A stretch of 64,000 nucleotides of DNA from Nocardia panacis (GTDB lineage Bacteria; Actinomycetota; Actinomycetes; Mycobacteriales; Mycobacteriaceae): contig NZ_QZFU01000014.1 of assembly GCF_003598715.1 (NCBI RefSeq), positions 62,001 through 126,000 on the forward strand, given 5' to 3'. This document shows, in pieces, positions 8,322 through 19,926 of this stretch. Made by a program: the position numbers and the translations under genes. Numbering within the stretch: the first letter of the stretch is position 1; each line of letters opens with the position of its first letter. The notes below the pieces were generated by a model. That model had not been told where the DNA came from and made no database searches. It saw only the letters and a program-made list of their open reading frames with translations.

Positions 8322-9265
8322 CTCTTCCTGGCCCTCGGGTCGAACGCGTCGCGCACCGCATCGCCGAGCATGATGAAGCTGAGCACGGTCAACGCCAGGG
8401 CCGTCGCGGGATAGAACAGTATGGCCGAGGTGCGAATCTCGGTGCGGTCCATGGCGATATCGGAGCCCCAGGACACCATGGTGCGGGGCAGGCCGACACC
8501 GAGGAAGGACAGCGTCGCCTCGGTGACGATGAAGACGCCGAGCCAGATGGTGGTGACGACGATCAGCGGGCCTGCCGAGTTGGGGAGCACGTGCCGCAAC
8601 AGGGTGCGCAAACGCGAGACGCCCAATGCTTTCGCCGCCATCACATAGTCGCTGTTCTTGGCCTCGATGACCGCGCTTCGGGCGATGCGCGCGGCCTGCG
8701 GCCAGGTGAAGGCGGCCAGGATCAGGATGACTGTCCAGATGGAGCGCTGACGCAGCAGCTGCATGATGACGATGGCCGCCAGCATGAGCGGGATGGCGTA
8801 GAAGATCTCCGCGACGCGCGAGACCAGCGAATCCAGCAGTCCGCCATAGAATCCGGCGAGCGCGCCGAGCGAGCCGCCCATCAGCACGAAGACGATGGTC
8901 GCGCCGATACCGCAGAACACCGAGGCGCGCGCGCCGTAGATGGTTCTGGCGTAGACGTCGCATCCCTGCTTGTCGAAGCCGAAGGGATGCCCGCTCTGGC
9001 TCGGCCCCATGCTGAACTCACCGTTGCAGTAGCGCGGGTCCTGGTCGGTGAACAGCTGCGGCCACACCACCACGACCGCGACGAACAGCAGCAGTAGTGC
9101 CGCCGCGATGAAGATGGGGTTGCGGCGCAGTTGTCGCCAGGCGTCGCGCCACAGGCTGGTGGGCGAGCCGGTCTCGGTGACCTGGTCGGTGGCGAGTACC
9201 TCCACCTCGTCGGCGGGCGCGACGAAATATCCCTGTTTGCCGCGCTGGCTTTTGACCTCAGGCAT
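8318..9265 (-). CDS. dppC: Dipeptide ABC transporter permease DppC
   Basis: 315-residue inner-membrane permease of the peptide/nickel transporter family (Rv3664c position). A cytoplasmic N-terminus is followed by a first helix (IFIAAALLLLFVAVVVV), a periplasmic loop and the five-helix core carrying the EAA-type loop (EAKNSDYVMAAKALG). The ATG at 9265 overlaps the dppB stop by eight bases, so translation is coupled. It pairs with DppB to form the pore. Confidence 0.92.
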   Translation of the reverse strand: MPEVKSQRGKQGYFVAPADEVEVLATDQVTETGSPTSLWRDAWRQLRRNPIFIAAALLLLFVAVVVVWPQLFTDQDPRYCNGEFSMGPSQSGHPFGFDKQGCDVYARTIYGARASVFCGIGATIVFVLMGGSLGALAGFYGGLLDSLVSRVAEIFYAIPLMLAAIVIMQLLRQRSIWTVILILAAFTWPQAARIARSAVIEAKNSDYVMAAKALGVSRLRTLLRHVLPNSAGPLIVVTTIWLGVFIVTEATLSFLGVGLPRTMVSWGSDIAMDRTEIRTSAILFYPATALALTVLSFIMLGDAVRDAFDPRARKR

Positions 9266-10184
9266 AGCGAATCCTTGGATCGAGTGCGGCATAGAGCAGA
9301 TCGATGAGCAAATTGGACACCAGGAAGATCACGATCAAAATCGTGACAAATGAGACAACGGTGGGCGGTTCGCCGCGAGTGACCGCTTGATACAAAGTTC
9401 CACCGACGCCGGGGATGTTGAAAATTCCTTCTGTCACGATCGCGCCCGCCATGAGCGCGCCGAGATCGGCGCCCAGGAAGGTCACCACCGGAATCATGGA
9501 GTTGCGCAGAATATGGACGGTGACCACCCGCCGCCTACCCAACCCCTTGGCCGTCGCGGTCCGCACATAGTCGGCGGTCATGTTCTCCGCAACTGAATTT
9601 CGAGTGAGACGCAACACCGATGCGAACGACAGCGAGCCGAGGACGCAGGCAGGTATCAGCAACTCACCGAAGGTGGCCTTGCCCGTGACGGTCACCGGCG
9701 CGATCCCCCACTTGACACCGAGGAAGTACTGCGCCAGGTAACCGATGACGAAGATCGGCACCGCGATGATGAACAGGCTGAACACCAACATGGTCGAGTC
9801 GAACAGCTTGCCCTTGCGCAGCCCGGCGATCAGGCCGAACGTCACGCCGAAGATGCCTTCGACAGCCACCGCCATGACGGCCAGCCGCAGGGTGATCGGG
9901 AAGGCCCTGGCGAGTTCGTCGCGCACCGGCCGACCCGAGAACGAGGTGCCGAAATCGAAGGTGACGATCCCCTTCAGATATTCCAAATATTGGATCAGGA
10001 AGGGCTGATCCAGGTGATACCGGGCGCGCAATTGCGCCTCGACAATGGGCGACATGGGTTTGTCACCCGCCAACGCCTTGATCGGATCACCGGGTAGCAG
10101 AAATACCATCGCATAAATGAGCAGCGTCGCCCCGATAAAGACCGGGATCATCTGCAGCAGACGCCGCACGATATACCAAGCCAT
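9258..10184 (-). CDS. dppB: Dipeptide ABC transporter permease DppB
   Basis: 308-residue permease, usual length for DppB/OppB, beginning MAWYIVRRLLQMIPV with the N-terminal helix characteristic of this family. The EAA-type loop (ADYVRTATAKGLGRR) lies near residue 205 and the C-terminus ends DPRIRYA, also typical. It follows dppA by 24 bases and overlaps dppC. Together with DppC it forms the membrane channel for peptides delivered by DppA. Confidence 0.93.
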   Translation of the reverse strand: MAWYIVRRLLQMIPVFIGATLLIYAMVFLLPGDPIKALAGDKPMSPIVEAQLRARYHLDQPFLIQYLEYLKGIVTFDFGTSFSGRPVRDELARAFPITLRLAVMAVAVEGIFGVTFGLIAGLRKGKLFDSTMLVFSLFIIAVPIFVIGYLAQYFLGVKWGIAPVTVTGKATFGELLIPACVLGSLSFASVLRLTRNSVAENMTADYVRTATAKGLGRRRVVTVHILRNSMIPVVTFLGADLGALMAGAIVTEGIFNIPGVGGTLYQAVTRGEPPTVVSFVTILIVIFLVSNLLIDLLYAALDPRIRYA

Positions 10185-10208
10185 TGTTCCTCCGCTCGCG
10201 CCGCGGTC

Positions 10209-11816
10209 CTACTTCTCGATATTCTCGAAGTCGAAGAGACCACTCCAGGCGAGTTCGGCCTTTTTCACCTTTTCCGAACGGCCCGCACTGGCGATGTAAT
10301 CGAACATCGGAATATCGACCATATCCTTGAACATCAGCGTCTGGGCCTGTCCGACGAGCTTCCACGATTCCTGCTCGGTGGGCGCGGCGAGCGCGGCATT
10401 GAGCTTGGCATCGAACTCGGGGCTCTTGTAGTCGACATTGTTGGTGTCGGAGAAGCTGAAGTACTGCGAGGTCAGGAACTGGAGCATGGTCGGGTAGTCA
10501 CCCTGCCAGCCGTAGCGGAAGGCCGTGCCGATGGTGCGGGTGTTGACCTTGTCGCGGATGGTCTTGAAGGTCGGGTACGGCGTGGCGATCGCGTCGATGC
10601 CCAGGGTGTTCTTGATGCTGTTGGCCGTCGCCTCGATCCAGGGCTGATGGCCGCCGTCGGAGTTGTAGGCGATCTCGAACCGACCCGACCAGGGCGCGAT
10701 GGCATCGGCCTCGGCCCAGAGCTTCTTGGCCTCGGCCGCGTTGTACTTGAGGTATTCCGAGCCGGGCAGATTGGCGTCGAAGCCGGGCAGGGTGCTCGCG
10801 GTGAAGTCGCGGGCCGGGAGCTTGGTGCCCTTCCAGATCTTGTCGCAGATCAGGTCGCGATCGATGGCCATGGAGATGGCCTTGCGGCGCAGCAGACCCT
10901 CGGGGCCGCCGAAGTGCGGCGCGTTCTGCTGGATGCCGATGTGCTGGTTCTGCGCCGTCGGCTTGGTGATGGCGCGGTCGCCCAGATCCTTCTTGTAGGT
11001 GGTCAGGGCGCTGTCCGGAATGTTGTCCAGCGCATCGAGATTGCCCGCCTGCAGGTCGGCGTAGGCGGTGTCGAAGGACTGGTACATGACGAAGCGCAGG
11101 CCCTTGTTCTTGGGCGCGCGGCCACCCTTGTACTCCGGGTTGGGCACCAGGTCGATCTTGACGTTGTGCTCCCACGCGCCGGTGCGGGCGAACTTGTAGG
11201 GACCGTTGCCGATCGGGTTCTCACCGAACGCCTTCATATCCTTGAACGCGGCGTCGGGCAGCGGGTAGAACGGCGCGTACCCCAGCGAGGTCTCGAAGTC
11301 GATCGACGGCTGCTTGAGCGCCACGGTGAAGGTCTTGTCGTCGACCACCTTCAGACCCGACATGGTCTGGGCCGTCGGGGTTTTCGAGTTGACGTCGTCG
11401 AAGCCGACAATGCCCTGGAAGACGTAGCTCTGCAGTTGGGCGTTGGTGCCGAGCGCACCGTAGTTCCAGGCGTCGACGAAGGACTTGGCGGTGACCGAGG
11501 AGCCGTCGCTGAACTTCCAGTCCGGCTTGATGGTGATCTTGTAGTTCTTGCGGTCCGAACTCTCGATGGACTGGGCCAACTCGTTGTGCGAGTTGCCGTT
11601 TCCGTCGTAGTACTTCAGCCCGGCGTAGAGCCGGTCGACCACGCGACCGCCGTAGTTCTCGTTGGTATTGGTGGGCACCAAGGGATTCTGCGGTTCGCCG
11701 CCGTTGACGGTGACGATATCGCTATCGGCTCCGCCCGAGGAGGAACAGGCACTCAGGCCCATGCCCGCGGCGGCGAGAACCGCCGCCGTGAGGGCGGTTG
11801 CAGTCTTGAATCTCAA
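10209..11816 (-). CDS. dppA: Dipeptide-binding lipoprotein DppA
   Basis: Extracytoplasmic substrate-binding lipoprotein of the SBP family 5 (Rv3666c position), about 535 residues. A signal peptide ends in the lipobox LSAC, followed by a Ser/Gly linker, then the SBP_bac_5 core (for example WKFSDGSSVTAKSFVDAW). I place the start at a TTG (11816) because it has a GGGAGA ribosome site six bases upstream and gives a short signal peptide; an in-frame ATG at 11924 would add 36 unlikely residues. It heads the operon, and its family in M. tuberculosis also binds heme and tetrapeptides. Confidence 0.92.
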   Translation of the reverse strand: MRFKTATALTAAVLAAAGMGLSACSSSGGADSDIVTVNGGEPQNPLVPTNTNENYGGRVVDRLYAGLKYYDGNGNSHNELAQSIESSDRKNYKITIKPDWKFSDGSSVTAKSFVDAWNYGALGTNAQLQSYVFQGIVGFDDVNSKTPTAQTMSGLKVVDDKTFTVALKQPSIDFETSLGYAPFYPLPDAAFKDMKAFGENPIGNGPYKFARTGAWEHNVKIDLVPNPEYKGGRAPKNKGLRFVMYQSFDTAYADLQAGNLDALDNIPDSALTTYKKDLGDRAITKPTAQNQHIGIQQNAPHFGGPEGLLRRKAISMAIDRDLICDKIWKGTKLPARDFTASTLPGFDANLPGSEYLKYNAAEAKKLWAEADAIAPWSGRFEIAYNSDGGHQPWIEATANSIKNTLGIDAIATPYPTFKTIRDKVNTRTIGTAFRYGWQGDYPTMLQFLTSQYFSFSDTNNVDYKSPEFDAKLNAALAAPTEQESWKLVGQAQTLMFKDMVDIPMFDYIASAGRSEKVKKAELAWSGLFDFENIEK

Positions 11817-12223
11817 CGCATTCTCCCTTTTCGAGAAAGACGAGGAACATGCGATTCGCACACCGGATGTGTTCCGGGCGCGTCTCGACACGATCCGTTG
11901 TCGAATGCATCGGAGGTTAGCCACCCCGAACGGCGTCTGTCATCGGATTGAGCCAGGTTCGTGCCACTTGTTACCGCCGAGGCAACATCGCCGAAACATG
12001 AAAACGCCATTGGATTATCACCTTTCGGCCGGAAAAGCCGACCGACACGTCGGGAATCTACGCAACTGCGCTAGTTGCGGTGCGGTTGTCGCGGCTCGCG
12101 ACGCGCGATCCGACGCCGGCCGCCCCCGACCGATCTGCGGGCGCGACGCGCGTCACAGTTGGCTACTGTCGAAGAGGTTGCCGGACCCCCTAGCTCCCAG
12201 GGTTACGTGAAAGAAGAGACGAC
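11817..12223. other. Divergent promoter region dppA / acs
   Basis: About 400 bases between two divergent metabolic genes. I see no protein gene and no clear Crp palindrome. An acs ribosome site (AAGAAGAGA) is present just before 12224. The region is less GC-rich than its neighbours, as expected for regulatory DNA. Confidence 0.5.
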
Positions 12224-14170
<1,947 letters not shown>

Positions 14171-14195
14171 TTCTATAGAACGACGGCAGCGCATG

Positions 14196-14230
14196 CTACG
14201 GCCGGTGACGATATCCGTCACCGGCCGTAG
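14196..14230 (+). terminator. Terminator of acs
   Basis: Perfect 15-base stem (14196-14210 with 14216-14230), loop ATATC, then CTGTTAAAAT. It lies 26 bases after the acs stop. Confidence 0.8.
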
Positions 14231-14358
14231 CTGTTAAAATTCCGTAAGAAGTGAGGTGTGCCGGGAAGTCTGGTCGGCGCGCGGACAGGTGTATCGGACA
14301 TTCCGACCGGTAGGCGATCGTTCGCGGTTCGTGCCCGTCCTGCCGAAAGGTCTTCCCC

Positions 14359-15642
14359 GTGATCACTCAGGTGCGCTCGGAACTATCCCGCTACCTACGC
14401 ACCGAAACCGTCGGCGGCGCACTGCTGCTCATCGCGGCCGCCCTCGCGCTGCTCTGGGTCAACTCGCCGCTGCGCGACAGCTACACCGCCATGGCCGAGG
14501 CGGTCTTCGCGATACCCCCGTTGCACCTGGAGATGCCGCTGGCCCAATGGGTTTCGGATGGACTGCTGACCGTCTTCTTCTTCGTCGCCGGATTGGAACT
14601 CAAGCGGGAGTTGGTGATCGGCGAACTGGCCGATCGTAGAAGGGCCGCGCTGCCCATCCTCGCCGCCATCGGCGGCGTGGTCACCCCGGCGCTCATCGCC
14701 TTCGTGATCGGCTTCGGCCAACCCGGTATGGATCGCGGCTGGGCCATCCCTGTCGCCACCGATATCGCCTTCGCCCTCGCGGTGCTGGCCATGACCGGAT
14801 CGCGAATCCCGGCAGGCGCCCGCGTCTTTCTGCTCAGCCTCGCGGTGGTCGACGATCTGATGGCGATCATCCTGATCGCGGTGCTGTTCACCGCGTCGGT
14901 CTCGATGCTGTGGCTGGTCACCGCCGCCGCGAGCCTGGCCGGGTGGGCGCTGGCGCAGCAGCGACGGGTCAGCACGCCGCTGGTCTACCTCCCCTTGGCG
15001 CTGCTGTCCTGGTATGCGTTGCACGAGGCGGGAATTCATCCCACCCTGGCCGGGGTGCTGCTCGGACTGCTGACCAGGGTGCGCACCGATCCCGGCGAGA
15101 ACGAAGCGCCCGCCGCCCGGCTGGAACATCTGATCCAACCGATCTCGGCCGGATTGTGCGTACCCCTTTTCGCGCTGTTCGCCTCCGGAGTTCCCTTGGA
15201 CGGCAAGGTCTTCGGACAGATGTTCAGCGACAGGTTGGCACTGGCCGTCATCGCGGGACTGCTCATCGGCAAAACCGTCGGCATCTTCGGTGTCAGCTGG
15301 CTCAGCGTTCGACTCGGACTCACCAAACGCCCAGCCGAACTCGGGCACCGGGATATGTTCGCCCTGTCGGTGCTCGGCGCGATCGGGTTCACCGTTAGCC
15401 TGCTCGTGGCGGAACTCGCACTCGCGGACGTAGCCGATGGCTCCCCCGCCGAATTGGCGAAGGCCGCTGTGTTGGTGACATCAATGGCGGCTTCCCTGGC
15501 CGGTTCGGCGCTACTGTTGCGGCGAGGGCGTGTCCACCAGGCGGCGCGCGACGCGCGTGCGCAGGAACGGGATGACCGGGAACACCGCACATCCGACGAT
15601 GCCGAAGCAGTGCCGGGAAAGGGAGAAGGGTCGATCAAGTGA
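14359..15642 (+). CDS. nhaA: Na+/H+ antiporter NhaA
   Basis: Membrane antiporter that exports Na+ in exchange for protons, 427 residues. About eleven hydrophobic segments are visible, with the family hallmarks GLELKRE (near residue 77), PVATDIAFALAVL (about 133) and the ion-binding Asp pair in LAVVDDLMAI (about 160). A hydrophilic tail of about 35 charged residues (ARDARAQERDDREHR) closes the protein. The GTG start follows an AAAGG ribosome site. It is inserted between acs and the holin-like gene compared with M. tuberculosis, and its stop overlaps the next start (GTGA). Confidence 0.95.
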   Translation: MITQVRSELSRYLRTETVGGALLLIAAALALLWVNSPLRDSYTAMAEAVFAIPPLHLEMPLAQWVSDGLLTVFFFVAGLELKRELVIGELADRRRAALPILAAIGGVVTPALIAFVIGFGQPGMDRGWAIPVATDIAFALAVLAMTGSRIPAGARVFLLSLAVVDDLMAIILIAVLFTASVSMLWLVTAAASLAGWALAQQRRVSTPLVYLPLALLSWYALHEAGIHPTLAGVLLGLLTRVRTDPGENEAPAARLEHLIQPISAGLCVPLFALFASGVPLDGKVFGQMFSDRLALAVIAGLLIGKTVGIFGVSWLSVRLGLTKRPAELGHRDMFALSVLGAIGFTVSLLVAELALADVADGSPAELAKAAVLVTSMAASLAGSALLLRRGRVHQAARDARAQERDDREHRTSDDAEAVPGKGEGSIK

Positions 15643-16145
15643 GTTTCAACCAGGGCGGTAACGGGAATGACGCCGGGCGCACGGTGACCTCCATCCCGCT
15701 CTCCGATGCCAACCCCGCGGGTTCGGCCAGTTTCGGCAGCTTGGTCCGCGACGCGACCGAACAGATGTCGACCCTGGTCCGGGCCGAGGTGGCGTTGGCG
15801 AAGGCGGAGGTCACCGCCGAGGTGAAGAAGGGCCTGCAGGGCAGCGTCTTCTTCATCGCCGCGCTCACCATTCTGCTGTTCAGCCTTTTCTTTTTCTTCT
15901 TCTTCCTGGCCGAGCTGCTCGATGTCTGGCTGTACCGGTGGGCGGCCTTCGGCATCGTCTTCCTGCTCATGCTGGTGGCCGCCGGTGTCTGCGGCTGGTT
16001 CGGCTATCTGAAGGTGCGCAAGCTGCGCGCACCGCAGAAGACGATCGACTCGCTCAAGGAAGCAGTCGGCGTCCTGCCGCACGGACTCGGCGCCGCCGCG
16101 CACGACGACACGAAGGTCGCGCTCGACAAGCCCACCGCTCAGTAA
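15639..16145 (+). CDS. Phage-holin-family membrane protein (Rv3669-like)
   Basis: 168-residue protein with an amphipathic N-terminal region (FGSLVRDATEQMSTLVRAEVALAKAE split by charged turns) and two adjacent hydrophobic segments, the first unusually Phe-rich (LFSLFFFFFFLAELL), then a charged tail. This layout fits the putative actinobacterial holin/superfamily III proteins and Rv3669. The GTG start overlaps the nhaA stop by four bases. Despite the family name there is no phage context; a membrane-scaffold role is as likely. Confidence 0.75.
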   Translation: MSFNQGGNGNDAGRTVTSIPLSDANPAGSASFGSLVRDATEQMSTLVRAEVALAKAEVTAEVKKGLQGSVFFIAALTILLFSLFFFFFFLAELLDVWLYRWAAFGIVFLLMLVAAGVCGWFGYLKVRKLRAPQKTIDSLKEAVGVLPHGLGAAAHDDTKVALDKPTAQ

Positions 16146-16216
16146 ACGCATTTCGACGCCGCCGCGTACGGCGCGGGTTCGCTCGCGGGCACGCCGACCC
16201 ACTACGCTCGGTCGGC

Positions 16217-17167
16217 GTGTCGGCGAACTTCCCCCCGGATCCGTCCAGCGTCCGTTACGACGGACCGTGGACCCATCGGGATGTGCGCGCCAATGGCATC
16301 CGCTTCCATGTCGTCGAGGCCGAATCCGGCTTGGGCGAGGCGGAATTGACGCAGGCGCGGCTGGTGGTGCTGCTGCACGGCTTCGCCGACCTGTGGTGGT
16401 CGTGGCGGCATCAACTGACCGGACTGGCCGCGCTCGGACATCGGGTGGTCGCGGTGGATCTGCGCGGCTACGGCGATACCGACAAGCCACCGCGCGGCTA
16501 TGACGGGTGGACGCTGGCCGGGGATATCGCCGGACTGATTCGCGCGCTCGGCCATTCCGAGGCCACCCTCGTCGGCCATGCCGACGGCGGACTGGTCTGC
16601 TGGATCACGGCGGTGCTGCATCCGCGACTGGTGCGGTCGATCGCCGTGGTGGGCTCCCCGCATCCGGTGGCGCTCAAGCGCGCCGTCCTGCGCGACCGGT
16701 CCCAGCGCCGCGCCTGGCTGCCGAATTTCCTGCGCTACCAACTGCCCCGCTATCCGGAGCGGCTGCTGACCAGCGGCGCGGGTTTCGAGGTGGAGCGGCT
16801 GCTGCGCGCGCGGGTCGGCGCGTCGTGGTCGGATACGGCCGAATTCGTCGATACCGCACGCCGGATGCGTTCGGCCATCCGGATTCCGGGCGCCGCACAT
16901 TGCGCGCTGGAGTATCAGCGCTGGGCCTTCCGCAGTCAGTGGCGACCGGATGGTCGACGCTTCATGGCCACCATGCGCGAACCGATCTCGATTCCGGTGC
17001 TCGCCATGCGCGGCGAGCTGGATCCGTATCTGCTGGCGCGCACCTTCCGACGCGGGCACGACCTCTCACCGCATCGCAGGCTGGTCACCATTGCCGAGGC
17101 GGCGCACTTCGCCCATCAGGAGAATCCGACGGCGGTCACGGCCGAGCTGGCGAAGCTGCTGGCCTGA
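16217..17167 (+). CDS. Alpha/beta-fold epoxide hydrolase-like protein (EphE-type)
   Basis: 316-residue alpha/beta hydrolase, syntenic with Rv3670 (EphE). The oxyanion HG motif is in LLHGFADLWWSW (near residue 60), the nucleophile elbow is GHADGG with Asp as in epoxide hydrolases and dehalogenases, and the catalytic His lies in EAAHFAHQE near the end. The GTG start is eight bases after a TACGCT box, with no ribosome site, so the gene is probably leaderless. Substrate unknown; it is convergent with marP. Confidence 0.82.
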   Translation: MSANFPPDPSSVRYDGPWTHRDVRANGIRFHVVEAESGLGEAELTQARLVVLLHGFADLWWSWRHQLTGLAALGHRVVAVDLRGYGDTDKPPRGYDGWTLAGDIAGLIRALGHSEATLVGHADGGLVCWITAVLHPRLVRSIAVVGSPHPVALKRAVLRDRSQRRAWLPNFLRYQLPRYPERLLTSGAGFEVERLLRARVGASWSDTAEFVDTARRMRSAIRIPGAAHCALEYQRWAFRSQWRPDGRRFMATMREPISIPVLAMRGELDPYLLARTFRRGHDLSPHRRLVTIAEAAHFAHQENPTAVTAELAKLLA

Positions 17168-17246
17168 CCGCCGAGCCGGTCAGGCAGAGATACAAGCCTG
17201 GTCGGGCCGAGACGCTATAGACCCGGTCGGCCGAGACCGACCGGGT
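17162..17246. terminator. Two terminator hairpins between EphE-like gene and marP
   Basis: Stem GCCTGACC/GGTCAGGC (17162-17169 with 17178-17185) overlapping the hydrolase stop, and ACCCGGTCGG/CCGACCGGGT (17221-17230 with 17237-17246) just before the marP stop on the other strand. They serve convergent genes. Confidence 0.7.
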
Positions 17247-17250
17247 TCGT

Positions 17251-18438
17251 TCAGCTCAGGACGCAGGCTCCCGTGTCCACGGACGAAGTCGAGCCCGCGG
17301 CGGCGTCGAGTTGCTTGCGGACCTCGTTGAGGGTCAGGGCGTAGCCGGTGTCCTCGTCGGTCACGGCAGCACCGAACACCACCCCGAGCACCCGGCCCTC
17401 CGTATCCACCAGCGGCCCACCGGAGTTGCCCGCGCGGACCTGACCGCGAATGGTGTACACCTCGCGGTCCACGCTGCCGTTGCGGTAGATATTCGGCCCG
17501 CTCAGGTCCAACGTGTCGCGGACGCGGGCGATACTCGCCGAATACTGGCCGCCGCCCGGATAACCGAGCACGATCGCGCTGTCGCCCGCCCGCGCGTGAT
17601 CGGGCGCGAGGGGGATCACCTCGGCGGTCAGGCCGGGGACGGAGAGCACCGCGACATCGGTCTGCGGATCGAACAGCACCACCGAGGCGTCGAGCTGCCG
17701 ACCCAGATAGTCCACCCGGATGGTGGTGGTCCCGGCGACCACGTGGGCGTTGGTCATGATGCGCTCGGGCGCGACCACGAAGCCCGAACCCTCCAGCGCG
17801 CGCTGACAACTCGGCGCGACACCGTGGATGCGCAGCACCCGCAGTTGCAGATCCGCCGCGACCGGACTGCGGGCCAGGCTCGGATCCGGCGGGTCGACCG
17901 GTTTGATGGGCGCGCGACCGAACGGCCCGATGACCGTCGGCAGCCCGGAGGTGTCGAGCAGTTTGGAGAATTCGGTGGGCACCTGCCGCAACCAGTTCGG
18001 CGCGACGCTGTTGACATCGGAGAGCACCCGCGAGCCATTGATGGCCGTCGCGATCGCGGGCTGCGCCGATGTCGCCAACGGCAGCGCCAGTAACCAGGCC
18101 GCCACCAGCACGGCCACCCCCTGCAGCACCGCGCCGAGCACGCTGTCCACGGTCCGGGTGAAGGGATGACGCAGGCCGCCGCGCGCCGCCCGACCCAGCA
18201 CCATGCCCGCGATCTCGCCGACGATGACCAGCGCCACGATCAGCAGGAACCCGATGAAGACGCGGCCCTTGTCGACATGCACCAGGATGTGCGGGGCGAT
18301 CAGGATGCCCGCCACGGCGCCGAGAACCACGCCGAGGAACGACAGCGCCGAGGCGACCGCGCCGTGCCGCCATCCGGTGGAGGCGAAGGTCAGCGCCAGC
18401 AGGACGACACCGATATCGAGCCAGACCGACGAACTCAT
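17251..18438 (-). CDS. marP: Membrane serine protease MarP (acid resistance)
   Basis: 395-residue protein with four N-terminal transmembrane helices (a CvpA-like domain, about 1-160) and a periplasmic chymotrypsin-like protease domain, as in Rv3671c, which is required for mycobacterial survival in acid. The triad is visible: His in MTNAHVVAG, Asp in DPQTDVAVL, Ser in RAGNSGGPL. The two cysteines that form the redox disulfide in MarP (SCQRALEG and TGACVLS) are kept. The ATG at 18438 is preceded by GGGAGG. In M. tuberculosis the Ser motif is GDSGGPL; Asn replaces Asp here. Confidence 0.93.
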   Translation of the reverse strand: MSSSVWLDIGVVLLALTFASTGWRHGAVASALSFLGVVLGAVAGILIAPHILVHVDKGRVFIGFLLIVALVIVGEIAGMVLGRAARGGLRHPFTRTVDSVLGAVLQGVAVLVAAWLLALPLATSAQPAIATAINGSRVLSDVNSVAPNWLRQVPTEFSKLLDTSGLPTVIGPFGRAPIKPVDPPDPSLARSPVAADLQLRVLRIHGVAPSCQRALEGSGFVVAPERIMTNAHVVAGTTTIRVDYLGRQLDASVVLFDPQTDVAVLSVPGLTAEVIPLAPDHARAGDSAIVLGYPGGGQYSASIARVRDTLDLSGPNIYRNGSVDREVYTIRGQVRAGNSGGPLVDTEGRVLGVVFGAAVTDEDTGYALTLNEVRKQLDAAAGSTSSVDTGACVLS

Positions 18439-18508
18439 GGCCGCACCACCTCCCAACCGAGCCGAACCACTGTCCTGTACGCGATACCCGGCCTGCGGTC
18501 AGGCTGAC

Positions 18509-19228
18509 TCACGGCACCATCCCCACTGCGGCGAGGGCGGATTCGAGATCGCGCACATCGGTGCGATCCCAATCCCGTTCCCAGCCTGCGCTTTTGAAAG
18601 TTTGAGCGAGAATACCGCCGGTCAGTCCCCAGACCAGCATGCCGTCCACTTGAAAGGCCGGACTCCGATAGCCGGTGCTGCCGCGCACTACGAAGCGATT
18701 GGCCGGATCGAGCAGGTCGGCCACCGGAATCGGGGTCACCCGCTCGGTTTCCTTGCGATCCACCACCCACACCCGACTCGGTGTGCGCCAGTAGGCGATG
18801 ACCGGCGTGACATCGAAGTGCGACGGCGGCACGAACAGTTTGGGCAATACGGCGAGCGGTTCGACGCCCGTGCGATCCAGGCCGGTCTCCTCGTTGGCCT
18901 CGCGCAGGGCGGTGTCGATCGGGCCGTTGTCCTCGGGATCGACCGCGCCGCCGGGAAATGCGACCTGACCGCGATGCTGGCGCAGTGAGGCGGCGCGCTG
19001 GGTGAGCAGGACGGTGGCATCGGCGGGCAGTCCGCCGGGGGCGGTCGGATCGGCCTGCGCCGCACCGCCGAACAGCACCAGCACGGCGGCCTGGCGAGGC
19101 GCGCCGTTGACCATCATGACCCGGCGCAACGCTCGGGCCATGGTCAGCGAATCGTCGGGATCGGCGGCGCCGGGCGCGACGGCGGCGCGCAGCCACTGCG
19201 GAATATCTCGAGAGACCGGGATCGTCAT
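18509..19228 (-). CDS. Nudix hydrolase, CoA pyrophosphatase-like
   Basis: 239-residue Nudix enzyme, syntenic with Rv3672c. The Nudix box is complete (GGAVDPEDNGP... with REANEETGL), and the preceding LTQRAASLRQHRGQVAFPG is the CoA-pyrophosphatase signature (NudL/YeaB type), so it probably cleaves CoA or its derivatives. The ATG at 19228 has a GGAGG ribosome site seven bases upstream. It sits in a minus-strand cluster with nth, the thioredoxin-like gene and marP. Confidence 0.88.
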   Translation of the reverse strand: MTIPVSRDIPQWLRAAVAPGAADPDDSLTMARALRRVMMVNGAPRQAAVLVLFGGAAQADPTAPGGLPADATVLLTQRAASLRQHRGQVAFPGGAVDPEDNGPIDTALREANEETGLDRTGVEPLAVLPKLFVPPSHFDVTPVIAYWRTPSRVWVVDRKETERVTPIPVADLLDPANRFVVRGSTGYRSPAFQVDGMLVWGLTGGILAQTFKSAGWERDWDRTDVRDLESALAAVGMVP

Positions 19229-19275
19229 GCCACTACCTCCGCCCGCGGGTCCGCTGTCGGACCTGCCCGCAGCCA

Positions 19276-19926
19276 TCATGCCGCGACCCCGAGTTCGGCC
19301 GCGACGGTGGCCACGATGTCCTCGACGCCCGCGAAAGGACGCACCACGGTTTTGGCGATGGATCCGTCGGCCCGCAACAACACGGTGACCGGCAGCACGT
19401 TCGGTGCGCCGACGGCGGCGCGCACCTTGCCGTCCGCGTCCTCGACACCCGGAATCCGCACACTCCCGCCGTCCTGACGCAGCGCGGCGAGCAGTCCCAG
19501 TCCCTTGGTCGGGGCGGGATCGGCGTGCACGGTCAGCACCGTCACCGCCGTGCCCGCGCGGGCAGCATACGCCGACAGGTCGGGCAGTTCCTTGCGGCAC
19601 GGACCGCACCAGTAGGCCCAGAGGTTCAGCACCGCCGGTTTGCCCGCCAGCGCGGCGGCCAGGTCGACCGGGGATCCATCGGCGAGGCAATCGAGCGTCA
19701 GCCCGGCCAGTGGGCCGCGCCCAACCGCATCGGGCGCGGGCCGCGGACACTGCGGCAAACCGGCCGCAGCCCGATCCGAAGACGTTGCGGCGCCGGCGGA
19801 TTCAACCGTTCCGGCCGGACGGGCGGCGTCACGGGAACCCCCGCGCGGCCAGAGGGCCACCGCCAGCGCGACGAGAGCCACCGCGACCAGCAGCGCCCAC
19901 CGCCACACCGCCGGGATCCGGGTCAC
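19276..19926 (-). CDS. Membrane-anchored thioredoxin-like (TlpA-type) protein
   Basis: 216-residue protein with an uncleaved N-terminal helix ([18 protein letters not shown]) and an exported TlpA/ResA-like thioredoxin domain whose redox motif is WCGPC (about residue 122). It matches Rv3673c. The GTG start overlaps the nth stop (GTGA). A thiol-disulfide protein next to marP, whose protease is disulfide-controlled, is suggestive, but a functional link is an inference. Confidence 0.87.
   Translation of the reverse strand: MTRIPAVWRWALLVAVALVALAVALWPRGGSRDAARPAGTVESAGAATSSDRAAAGLPQCPRPAPDAVGRGPLAGLTLDCLADGSPVDLAAALAGKPAVLNLWAYWCGPCRKELPDLSAYAARAGTAVTVLTVHADPAPTKGLGLLAALRQDGGSVRIPGVEDADGKVRAAVGAPNVLPVTVLLRADGSIAKTVVRPFAGVEDIVATVAAELGVAA

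Noticed and set aside
8322..8963. N-terminal extension of DppD to 8963
   Set aside because: It overlaps dppC entirely in another frame and the ABC domain begins right after the GTG at 8321.
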